From GCA-002697625 sp002697625 (lineage in GTDB: Bacteria > Bacteroidota > Bacteroidia > Flavobacteriales > BACL11): a DNA stretch of 30,932 nucleotides. Each line of letters begins with the position of its first letter. Position 1 is the stretch's first letter. This document shows, piece after piece, positions 17,469 through 24,377 of the stretch. The notes under the pieces are model-generated. The model had not been told where the DNA came from. It made no database searches and was given only the letters and a program-made list of their open reading frames with translations. The stretch spans positions 1 through 30,932 of the forward strand of contig CAXFOB010000010.1 of the NCBI GenBank assembly GCA_964004625.1. Reading direction: 5' to 3'. Both the position numbers and the translations under genes were made by a program.

Positions 17469-17497
17469 CAAAATTACCTTAAATTTGGGGTCTACAA
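17469..17497 (-). promoter_or_regulatory. Promoter for the SRPBCC-YecR operon
   Basis: Minus-strand TAATTTTG (17476-17469) with TTG at 17497-17495, spacing 18 bases. The expected start is near 17462, about 28 bases before the ATG. Confidence 0.5.
17480..17487 (+). promoter_or_regulatory. Candidate -7 element for the C1 peptidase gene, inside the opposing promoter
   Basis: TAAATTTG fits TAnnTTTG, 28 bases before the ATG at 17516. It lies within the spacer of the minus-strand promoter, so the two promoters would compete. No good TTG is present at -33. Confidence 0.4.
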
Positions 17498-17515
17498 AAT
17501 AACAAACCTAAAATC

Positions 17516-18724
17516 ATGATACAGAAAACAGGAATTTTATTACTTATTAGTACAGTTGCCTTTTCACAAGACAAAGGTCAATTCGAAACTTATTCTAATC
17601 CATTTTATGAAACAATTGTTACAGAAAGCAATCAATATGATAAAGGAGAAAAAGAGGAGTATAAATCCTTTAAGATGAATTTTGATGGAAAAAAAATTCC
17701 GCAAAGTTTAGAGGAATTTACAATTATAGAATTTACAGATCCTATATCACAAGGAAATACCGGAACATGTTGGTGCTTTTCTACTACTTCCTTCTACGAA
17801 AGCGAAATTAAAAGAATAACAGGAAAAAATATCAACCTTTCTGAATTATACCCTGTTTATTTCGAATATATCGAAAAAGCAAGAGGATATGTACATTCTA
17901 GAGGAAAAACATATTTAGGTGAAGGGTCTGAAACAAATGCAGTACAAAGAATGATGGAAATGTATGGAATAGTTCCTAATGAAGTATATGAAGGAAAACC
18001 ATCTGAACAACCATTTTATAATCATGAAAAAATGTTTAAAGAAATCGATACATATCTGAAGAGTTGTAAAAAGACAAACTATTGGAATGAGGATGCAATT
18101 TTATCTAATATAAAATCTATTCTTAATCATTATATGGGAACCCCTCCTACAAAATTTAGATATAATGGAAGAACCTATACTCCAAAAGGTTTCATGAGAT
18201 ATGTTACTAGATTAAACCCTAATCATTATGTAGATTTTATGAGTTTGTTAGAAAAACCTTATTGGAGTCAGCAAGAGTATAAAGTTCCTGATAATTGGTG
18301 GAGATCAGACGCGTATTACAATGTACCTTTAGATGAATTTATGAATATTATAAAAACATCAATACAAAATGGATATTCTATGTCAATTGGTGGGGATGTT
18401 TCAGAATCAGGATATTCTTCTACACATGATGTAGCTATGGTACCATCTTATGATATTCCTTCAGAATTTATTGATGAGCACGCTCGTCAATTTCGATTTT
18501 CAAACGGAACAACAACAGATGATCATGCTATTCATTTAATAGGCTACAAAATAGATGATAATGGAGAGTGGTGGTTTTTAATAAAAGATAGTGGAAGCGG
18601 AAGTAGAAATGGAAATTTTCCTGGATACTACTTTTATCATGAAGACTATGTAAAACTTAAAATGATGACCTTCACGATTCATAAAGATGCCGTAAAAGAA
18701 ACACTTAAAAAAACAAACAAATAG
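17516..18724 (+). CDS. Secreted C1-family (papain-like) cysteine peptidase
   Basis: A 402-residue exported protein with signal peptide MIQKTGILLLISTVAFSQ. The papain-type active site is visible: oxyanion Gln Q79 and nucleophile C85 in SQGNTGTCWCF (six apart, as in papain), and general base H337 in DDHAIHLIGY. The third residue, usually Asn in KNSWG, is D358 in LIKDSGSG, and the following Trp is missing. The overall layout resembles bacterial bleomycin-hydrolase-like C1 enzymes with a large insertion between Cys and His (about 105-320). It probably cleaves peptides in the periplasm or outside the cell. It has no T9SS tail. It starts a plus-strand run with the M14 peptidase 43 bases downstream. 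Confidence 0.85.
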   Translation: MIQKTGILLLISTVAFSQDKGQFETYSNPFYETIVTESNQYDKGEKEEYKSFKMNFDGKKIPQSLEEFTIIEFTDPISQGNTGTCWCFSTTSFYESEIKRITGKNINLSELYPVYFEYIEKARGYVHSRGKTYLGEGSETNAVQRMMEMYGIVPNEVYEGKPSEQPFYNHEKMFKEIDTYLKSCKKTNYWNEDAILSNIKSILNHYMGTPPTKFRYNGRTYTPKGFMRYVTRLNPNHYVDFMSLLEKPYWSQQEYKVPDNWWRSDAYYNVPLDEFMNIIKTSIQNGYSMSIGGDVSESGYSSTHDVAMVPSYDIPSEFIDEHARQFRFSNGTTTDDHAIHLIGYKIDDNGEWWFLIKDSGSGSRNGNFPGYYFYHEDYVKLKMMTFTIHKDAVKETLKKTNK

Positions 18725-18767
18725 TGAGAAAACCATTCTGCTTTTTTAGTTTACTATAAATATAAAA

Positions 18768-20306
18768 ATGATAAAAAAAATACTCTTTCTAATACTCATT
18801 CCTATATTTTGTTGCTCTCAGAATATTGATGAAATATTTTCTAATAGAGGAGAAGTGTATTTTTCTTTTGAATATGAAAACAAATCACAATTAAATCATA
18901 TTTCTGATATTATTTCTATTGATCACAAAACAAATTCTGAACTAGCATTTGCTTATGCAAATAAAAAAGAGTTTGAAAAATTTTTAAAATTGAATATAAA
19001 TTACAACATCATAGAAAAAAAAGTTCTGAATTTTAAAAATGGAAATAAATCTTCTTGGAATTACTACCCTACTTATCAACAATATGTAAATATGATGACT
19101 GCATTTTCAGATTCATTTCCTGATATATGCAAATTACATCATCTAGGCACTTTAAATTCAGGAAGAGAAATATTAATTGTTCAAATTTCAAATAATGTTG
19201 GTAAGAAAGAAAATGAACCCTCATTTTTATACACCTCTTCTATGCATGGAGATGAATTAGCTGGTTATATTCTTAGTTTAAGATTAATTGACTATATTTT
19301 AAATGGATATGGAAATAATGCTAGATTAACTTCTTTGGTAAATAATATAGATATTTGGATAAACCCTCTTGCAAATCCAGATGGAGCATATTACGGAGGA
19401 AATCAAAATGTATGGTCTGCTGTGAGATATAATGCAAATTGGGTAGATTTAAATAGAAACTATCCAGATCCAGAAGATGGACCACATCCTGATGGAAATC
19501 CATATCAAGAAGAGACAAATATTTTTTTAGGACTTACCGATTCTATAAACTTTAATATGGCTGCAAACATGCATGGAGGTGTGGAAGTATGTAATTATCC
19601 ATGGGATACTTGGAGCAATCTTACAGCCGATCACGTTTGGTGGCAATACGTTTCTACAGAATATGCTGACAGTTGTCAAGCAAATAGCGGAAGTGGGTAT
19701 TTTGATTACTTAAATGATGGAGTCACAAATGGATGGGATTGGTATGAAGTCGATGGAGGAAGACAAGACTACATGAATTACTTCAAGTATTGTAGGGAAT
19801 TTACTCTTGAACTATCTAATGACAAAATACCAGATCCGAATGATTTACCAGACTTATGGGATGCAAACTATCCCTCCCTTCTAAATTATATGGAACAATC
19901 TTTATTCGGATTAAGAGGAATTGTAACGGACAGTATTACTAGTAACCCTTTAATAGCTAAAGTGGAAGTTAATTGGCATGATACAGATAGTTCTCATGTA
20001 TATTCTAATCTTCCAATTGGAAATTATCATAGATATTTATATCAAGGTAATTATGAAGTAACATTTAGTAAAAGTGGATACCACTCGAAAAAAATTAATG
20101 TTTCTGTATTAAATAATGCAACAACTATAGAAGATATTCAATTAGTTCCATTAAACTATGTAGGAGTTGAAAATAAAAATACAACGCAGCAAAAAAGTAT
20201 TCATTCCGTAGACATAATAGGTAGAGAGATTCATCCAAGAAATAATAAAATATTATTTAATATATTTGAGAACGAGAAAATAGATAAAAGAATAATTATT
20301 GAATAA
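18768..20306 (+). CDS. Secreted M14 zinc carboxypeptidase with short T9SS tail
   Basis: A 512-residue exported metallopeptidase. Signal peptide residues 1-17 (FCCSQ end), then a propeptide-like region to about 95. The M14 catalytic domain spans about 98-380. Zinc ligands H160 and E163 (MHGDE) and H269 (NMHGG), substrate-binding R230 (DLNRNYP) and catalytic E348 (FTLELS) are all present, so it should be active. A carboxypeptidase regulatory-like beta domain follows at about 381-462. The end (VDIIGREIHPRNN, then IFENEKIDKRIIIE) looks like a short, degenerate T9SS sorting domain lacking the usual YPNP strand. It likely acts at the cell surface along with the adjacent C1 peptidase. Confidence 0.85.
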   Translation: MIKKILFLILIPIFCCSQNIDEIFSNRGEVYFSFEYENKSQLNHISDIISIDHKTNSELAFAYANKKEFEKFLKLNINYNIIEKKVLNFKNGNKSSWNYYPTYQQYVNMMTAFSDSFPDICKLHHLGTLNSGREILIVQISNNVGKKENEPSFLYTSSMHGDELAGYILSLRLIDYILNGYGNNARLTSLVNNIDIWINPLANPDGAYYGGNQNVWSAVRYNANWVDLNRNYPDPEDGPHPDGNPYQEETNIFLGLTDSINFNMAANMHGGVEVCNYPWDTWSNLTADHVWWQYVSTEYADSCQANSGSGYFDYLNDGVTNGWDWYEVDGGRQDYMNYFKYCREFTLELSNDKIPDPNDLPDLWDANYPSLLNYMEQSLFGLRGIVTDSITSNPLIAKVEVNWHDTDSSHVYSNLPIGNYHRYLYQGNYEVTFSKSGYHSKKINVSVLNNATTIEDIQLVPLNYVGVENKNTTQQKSIHSVDIIGREIHPRNNKILFNIFENEKIDKRIIIE

Positions 20307-20307
20307 A

Positions 20308-20389
20308 ATGAAAAAATACTATTGATTTTACTATGTGTGATGGTACTGAAGAAAAAAATAATAACCTTAGAAAAATAAAAAATATATAA
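20308..20389 (+). pseudogene. Possible decayed lipoprotein leader
   Basis: ATG at 20308, directly after the M14 stop, is followed by an A-run and hits TGA after five codons. One base further on in the A-run, a second frame reads ILLILLCVMVL, the core of a signal peptide. A third frame from 20333 reads MCDGTEEKNNNLRKIKNI and ends in TAA that overlaps the YbjQ ATG as TAATG. Together the pieces look like a small lipoprotein gene broken by frameshifts. Alternatively the last frame is a real 18-aa leader peptide. Confidence 0.3.
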
Positions 20390-20703
20390 TGATAATTACA
20401 ACAACAGACACAATTCCCAACAAAGAAGTAGTAGAAATATTAGGTGTAGCAAGAGGAAGTACAGTGAGAGCAAGAAATATTGGGAGAGATATTTTTGCAG
20501 GATTAAAAAACATTGTAGGAGGAGAAATATCAGAATACACTAGACTTCAAGCAGAAAGTAGAGAACAAGCAATACAAAGAATGAAAGATGATGCCAAAAA
20601 AATGGGGGCAGACGCAGTTATCAATATAAGAATGACAACTGCAATGATTATGCAGGGAACCGCAGAAATCCTAACTTACGGAACTGCTGTAAAATTAAAA
20701 TAA
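20389..20703 (+). CDS. YbjQ family (UPF0145) protein
   Basis: A 104-residue cytoplasmic protein of normal family length. It starts with the conserved ITTTDTIPNKEVVEILGVARGSTVRARNIG-type segment (split: TTTDTIPNKEV, ILGVARGS). GEISEYTRLQAESREQAIQRM, GADAVINIRM and a C-terminal ITYGTAV-like strand follow. Family members form ring oligomers and are often labelled heavy-metal-binding, but function is not established. It ends in TAATG with the 34-aa membrane ORF, so it is translationally linked to the genes after it. Confidence 0.9.
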   Translation: MIITTTDTIPNKEVVEILGVARGSTVRARNIGRDIFAGLKNIVGGEISEYTRLQAESREQAIQRMKDDAKKMGADAVINIRMTTAMIMQGTAEILTYGTAVKLK

Positions 20704-20807
20704 TGGAATTCTTATCTATTCTTATTTTTATCACTCTCATAGTCTATTTGATTTTTCATCGATTAGAAGAAAAAAGAAAAGAAAATTTTGAAGATAGAGA
20801 CAATTAA
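20703..20807 (+). CDS. Small single-pass membrane protein (34 aa)
   Basis: ATG at 20703 overlaps the YbjQ stop (TAATG), and its own TAA at 20805-20807 overlaps the next ATG in the same way. The product starts MEFLSILIFITLIVYLIF, one hydrophobic helix, then HRLEEKRKENFEDRDN, a highly charged cytoplasmic tail. Clean TAATG junctions on both sides are strong evidence that this very short frame is translated. No family recognised; it could anchor YbjQ or the ATP-grasp enzyme to the membrane. Confidence 0.75.
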   Translation: MEFLSILIFITLIVYLIFHRLEEKRKENFEDRDN

Positions 20808-21709
20808 TGTTTGATATTGTAATTCTAACCGATAATAGATACATAAACCCATCAGAGACGAATTGGTATATCGACCAAGTCTTATTAGAAGACAGACTAC
20901 TTAAAACTTCATTAGAAGATAAAGGTCTAAAAGTCTGCAAAAAGGATTGGGCGGATAAAGATTTTGATTGGAATAAAACAAGATTCGCTATTTTCAGAAC
21001 AACATGGGATTATTTCGAAAGATTTGATGAGTTTTTTACATGGATGGAAAAAACAAAACATAAGACTAATTTTATAAACTCTGCAGAAATAATTAATTGG
21101 AATATTGACAAACATTATCTAAAAGATTTAGAAAGAAATGGAATAAATATTGCTCCTACTCTATTTATTGAACAAGGAGACACAATACTATTATCTGAAC
21201 TATTTGAAAAAACACAATGGAAAGAAGCAGTAATAAAACCTGCTATTTCTGGAGCTGCTAGACACACCTACCGAATAAACCAGGAAAATTGTAAAGAAAA
21301 GGAAGATATATTTAAGAAATTGACACTTTCAGAAGGTATGTTGTTTCAGGAATTTTTAACAAATATTATAACAAAAGGAGAGATTTCACTCATAATGATT
21401 GGAGGACAATATACTCATGCAGTGAAAAAGATTGCTAAAAAGGGGGATTTCCGAGTACAAGATGATCATGGTGGTATAGTGGAAGAATATCATGCCACAA
21501 AAGAAGAGATTGTTTTTGCTAAAAACTGTATTATAAAAAGTCCATTCTCCCCTATTTACGCTAGAGTTGATATTGTTTATGATAATAACAATAAACCTTC
21601 ATTAAGTGAATTAGAGTTAATTGAACCAGAACTATGGTTTAGAAATTGTAAAGAAAGTGTTATTAAATTATCTGAAGAAATATCAATTATTCATCAGGGC
21701 TATATTTAG
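20807..21709 (+). CDS. ATP-grasp ligase family protein
   Basis: A 300-residue cytoplasmic protein with an ATP-grasp fold resembling RimK/glutathione-synthetase and DcsG-type ligases. Visible elements are K144 in AVIKPAISGAARH (ATP-binding Lys and loop), QEFL at about 181-184, basic residues K207-K208, FRVQ at 215-218, D255 in YARVDIVYD, and acidic metal ligands in LSELELIEPELWF (268-273). Such enzymes join a carboxylate to an amine or thiol at the cost of ATP. The substrate cannot be assigned. It is coupled by TAATG to the 34-aa membrane protein. Its last 23 bases overlap the convergent gene on the minus strand. Confidence 0.85.
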   Translation: MFDIVILTDNRYINPSETNWYIDQVLLEDRLLKTSLEDKGLKVCKKDWADKDFDWNKTRFAIFRTTWDYFERFDEFFTWMEKTKHKTNFINSAEIINWNIDKHYLKDLERNGINIAPTLFIEQGDTILLSELFEKTQWKEAVIKPAISGAARHTYRINQENCKEKEDIFKKLTLSEGMLFQEFLTNIITKGEISLIMIGGQYTHAVKKIAKKGDFRVQDDHGGIVEEYHATKEEIVFAKNCIIKSPFSPIYARVDIVYDNNNKPSLSELELIEPELWFRNCKESVIKLSEEISIIHQGYI

Positions 21710-22091
21710 ATATTTTACTTAATACTATGATTTGAGTATAAATCTCTTCATACTCATTATAATCTGAATAAAATTTAATTTCTTGTTCGTCATAATTAAT
21801 GATGAATTTTCTTTCTGTTTGAGTATAGTAAATGTCTTCACCCTTATCATTTCTTTCATAGAATTCCCAATAAACCTTACTAGGTTCTCCATCTTCAATA
21901 ATTATAGTGTAATAATCCTCTTGAAAATTAATCATTGTGTTTACCCAGTCCTTAGTTGATAATTCAAACTTATCTGTATATGTATTGTACTTATATATTT
22001 CCATGTATCTTGAATTTATAATTCCATTCTCTACCTGTGAGAAGGAATTTAACGTAAGAAATATACTAAATAAAATAAAAATCTTTTTCAT
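21687..22091 (-). CDS. Hypothetical secreted protein
   Basis: A 134-residue protein with signal peptide MKKIFILFSIFLTLNSFSQ. The mature part is acidic and rich in Tyr and Glu with alternating beta-strand character (YYTIIIEDGEPSKVYWEFYE, then IYYTQTERKFIINYDEQEI). No family recognised. It resembles the many small lipocalin-like or repeat-free periplasmic proteins of this phylum. Its 3' end overlaps the ATP-grasp gene by 23 bases, tail to tail. I saw no clear promoter. Confidence 0.7.
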   Translation of the reverse strand: MKKIFILFSIFLTLNSFSQVENGIINSRYMEIYKYNTYTDKFELSTKDWVNTMINFQEDYYTIIIEDGEPSKVYWEFYERNDKGEDIYYTQTERKFIINYDEQEIKFYSDYNEYEEIYTQIIVLSKISKYSPDE

Positions 22092-22113
22092 AAATATTTT
22101 TCTTCAAATATCA

Positions 22114-22139
22114 AAACCTTATTGAAAAAGGAAAGGTTT
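22114..22139 (-). terminator. Weak terminator-like hairpin after the YceI gene
   Basis: AAACCTT (minus strand, 22139-22133) pairs perfectly with AAGGTTT (22120-22114), with a 12-base loop. Only a short T-rich stretch follows, so this is a weak candidate. It lies 32 bases after the YceI stop. Confidence 0.35.
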
Positions 22140-22170
22140 ACTAAGGAAATTATATTTTTTATAACTGTAT

Positions 22171-22752
22171 TTATTTAACCGACAATAGGAATATGTCAAA
22201 TTCAATCTCATCAAGAATAGCTTTATCACCAAGATCTTGAAAGAAGTTACCTGATTTATATTTAATATCCCATTTGGTTCTATCAATCTTAAAATTAGCA
22301 GTAGCCAGATAAGCATTGCCTTGAATCTTAACATCTGCATTAAAAGTAATTGAATGTGTTATTCCTTTAATCGTTAAATCTGCAGTAATCTCATACTTAG
22401 TTCTTTCAGTTAGTTGAAGATCAGTAATACTAAGTTTAGCGGTCGGAAATTTCTTGACATTAAAAAAATCTTCATTCCTTAAATGCGAATTTAGTTTCTC
22501 ATTATATTTTTCTGACATATCAAGCGTGTTTATAGTTGCCATATCAATAACAAACTCACCACCCACTAACCTACCATGATCTAAAACTAATTTACCTGAT
22601 TTAATTTTAATATCTCCATTATGAGACTCTGTCATTTTTGCACCTATCCATTTCACCGTAGAAGCCTCTGTATTAACATTTATATGATCTTGATGAGCAG
22701 ATGTAAAAGACATTAATAAAATTGCTGTAAATAAAAATAATATTTTTTTCAT
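22171..22752 (-). CDS. YceI family periplasmic lipid-binding protein
   Basis: A 193-residue exported protein with signal peptide MKKILFLFTAILLMSFTSA. The YceI domain fills the rest: NTEASTVKWIGAKM, GGEFVIDMATINTLDM, HLRNEDFFNVKKFPTAKLSI, LTIKGITHSITF, and FKIDRTKWDIKYKSG near the end. YceI proteins are lipocalin-like barrels that bind isoprenoid or polyprenyl chains in the periplasm. Length is normal. A candidate TATTTTTG -7 element is at 22785-22778 on the minus strand, divergent from the GNAT gene. Confidence 0.92.
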   Translation of the reverse strand: MKKILFLFTAILLMSFTSAHQDHINVNTEASTVKWIGAKMTESHNGDIKIKSGKLVLDHGRLVGGEFVIDMATINTLDMSEKYNEKLNSHLRNEDFFNVKKFPTAKLSITDLQLTERTKYEITADLTIKGITHSITFNADVKIQGNAYLATANFKIDRTKWDIKYKSGNFFQDLGDKAILDEIEFDIFLLSVK

Positions 22753-22777
22753 TTGTTTAATATTTTGTATTTAGATA

Positions 22778-22785
22778 CAAAAATA
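22778..22785 (-). promoter_or_regulatory. Candidate -7 element for the YceI gene
   Basis: Minus-strand TATTTTTG fits TAnnTTTG, 26 bases before the ATG. The region where the -33 TTG should be has none, so support is partial. Confidence 0.35.
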
Positions 22786-22812
22786 CATATTTTTACATCA
22801 TAAATATATAAA

Positions 22813-23241
22813 ATGATAAAGATTAAAAAATTTTTATTTCCAGAAACAGAACTAATGGAAAAGGCTCATAAAATCAGATATGAAGTTTTTGTTCTTGGGC
22901 AAAATTGTCCTGAAGAACTGGAATGGGAATTTGAAGAAGAGTCAACTCATTTTCTACTTACAATTGATAAGATTCCAAAAGCAACTGCACGACACAGAAA
23001 AACAGAAAAAGGGTACAAACTAGAACGTTTTGCTGTTTTAGAGTCAGAAAGAGGTAAAGGATTAGGGCGTAAGATATTAGAATCAATTTTAAATGATCTT
23101 TCAGATTATAGGGGATTAATATATATGCATGCACAAGTAGAAGTTATTCCTTTTTACGAAAAACTTGGGTTTATAAAAGAAGGGGTACAATTTGAAGAAG
23201 CTGGAATACAACACTACAAAATGAATCTTAATAAAAATTAG
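22813..23241 (+). CDS. GNAT family N-acetyltransferase
   Basis: A 142-residue cytoplasmic protein with the GNAT fold: KAHKIRYEVFVLGQNCP at the start, ATARHRK, LERFAVLESERGKGLGRKIL containing the acetyl-CoA pyrophosphate loop (R-G-K-G-L-G), and VIPFYEKLGFIKEG near the end. It resembles the ElaA-like subgroup that transfers acetyl groups to small-molecule amines; the acceptor is unknown. Its stop overlaps the end of the convergent ilvE gene by four bases. Confidence 0.88.
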   Translation: MIKIKKFLFPETELMEKAHKIRYEVFVLGQNCPEELEWEFEEESTHFLLTIDKIPKATARHRKTEKGYKLERFAVLESERGKGLGRKILESILNDLSDYRGLIYMHAQVEVIPFYEKLGFIKEGVQFEEAGIQHYKMNLNKN

Positions 23242-24284
23242 GAAACTAACGAGTTCCAATTATATTTATCGTCTATCTTTCCTTTCTGTATTCCTTGCAA
23301 TTGTTTTTTTAGCATAATAGCAAACGAATCTTTCTGAGATGGTATTGTAATTCTCTCTTCTTTAAATGTAATAGAATTAATGGGGGTTACAGCTACAGCT
23401 GTCCCTGTACCAAAAGATTCCTTTAAATTTCCGTTATTATAAGATTGTATGATTTCAGAAACTAAGATTCTTCTCTCTTCAACCACTATTCCATTATCTT
23501 TAGCTAATGTAATAACACTATCCCTAGTAATTCCTCCCAAAATACTATCCGACAAAGATGGGGTAATGAGTTTATCCCCAATTCTGAACCAAATATTCAT
23601 GGTTCCAGATTCCTCAATAAATTTATGATGTTCTGCGTCTGTCCAGATAACTTGCTGAAAACCCTTAGCATTTGCTTGTTTTGTGGGATAAAAAGAAGCG
23701 GCATAATTTCCTGCTGCCTTTACAGAACCTACCCCACCTCTAGCTGCTCGAGTGTAATGTTCTTCTATTACAACATTTATTTCTCCTGGATAGTACTTTG
23801 TGGTTGGTGAAGTGATGATAATAAACGTAAATTCCTCTGATGATGAAGCTTTTATACACTCTCCGGAAGCAAAAATAAAAGGACGAATATATAAGGAATA
23901 TCCTTCTTCTTTACTACACCATTGGGAGTCTAAAGATAATAAATTATTTAATCCATTCATGAAAACATCTCTTGGTATTTCAGGAATAGATAAACGAATC
24001 GCCGATTTGTTTAATCGCTTAAAATTCTCTTCTTTTCTAAATACTAGGACTTCATCTTTATCATTTTTAAATGCCTTCATACCCTCAAACACAGCTTGTC
24101 CGTAATGTAGAATCTGTGTGCCAGGATTCATCTCAATAGGTCCATATGGTCTTATCTCTACCTCTCCCCACTTGCCATATTCATATCTACATATAAGCAT
24201 ATGGTCAGAAAAAACTGTTCCAAATTTTAAGTTTTTAAAGTCTGTTGTTTGTATCCTTGAGTTAGTACATCTTGAAATCTTCAT
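23238..24284 (-). CDS. ilvE: Branched-chain amino-acid aminotransferase
   Basis: A 348-residue fold-type IV PLP enzyme interconverting leucine, isoleucine or valine and their 2-oxoacids. Family marks are LHYGQAVFEGMKAF (60-72), the Schiff-base Lys K189 in GSVKAAGNYAAS, EESGTMNIWF, ILGGITRDSV and a C-terminal FGTGTAVAVTP loop. This is the type II (BCAT-like) form usual in Bacteroidota. In the same window, the E1 dehydrogenase could use its products. The leader contains a TATTTTTG element (24324-24317) abutting the terminator of the upstream T9SS gene. Confidence 0.95.
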   Translation of the reverse strand: MKISRCTNSRIQTTDFKNLKFGTVFSDHMLICRYEYGKWGEVEIRPYGPIEMNPGTQILHYGQAVFEGMKAFKNDKDEVLVFRKEENFKRLNKSAIRLSIPEIPRDVFMNGLNNLLSLDSQWCSKEEGYSLYIRPFIFASGECIKASSSEEFTFIIITSPTTKYYPGEINVVIEEHYTRAARGGVGSVKAAGNYAASFYPTKQANAKGFQQVIWTDAEHHKFIEESGTMNIWFRIGDKLITPSLSDSILGGITRDSVITLAKDNGIVVEERRILVSEIIQSYNNGNLKESFGTGTAVAVTPINSITFKEERITIPSQKDSFAIMLKKQLQGIQKGKIDDKYNWNSLVS

Positions 24285-24316
24285 TTATCTTCTCTTTTTA
24301 AGGATTTTCATTTTTG

Positions 24317-24324
24317 CAAAAATA
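24317..24324 (-). promoter_or_regulatory. Candidate -7 element for ilvE
   Basis: Minus-strand TATTTTTG fits TAnnTTTG, 33 bases before the ATG. It starts right after the T-run of the upstream terminator, so the -33 region would lie in the hairpin. No TTG is seen there. Confidence 0.35.
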
Positions 24325-24325
24325 C

Positions 24326-24352
24326 AAAAAAAGAGGGGGAAAACTCCCCCTC
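24326..24352 (-). terminator. Strong rho-independent terminator of the T9SS protein gene
   Basis: A perfect 8-bp stem, GAGGGGGA with TCCCCCTC (24352-24333), has a 4-base loop and is followed on the minus strand by seven T residues (24332-24326). It is 25 bases after the stop of the T9SS gene and is the most GC-rich short segment in the window. Confidence 0.85.
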
Positions 24353-24377
24353 ATTAATAAAATCTATTTTATAAGAG

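Noticed and set aside
22119..22340. 73-aa minus-strand frame overlapping the YceI end
   Set aside because: Out-of-frame shadow of the YceI coding sequence running into the hairpin after it.
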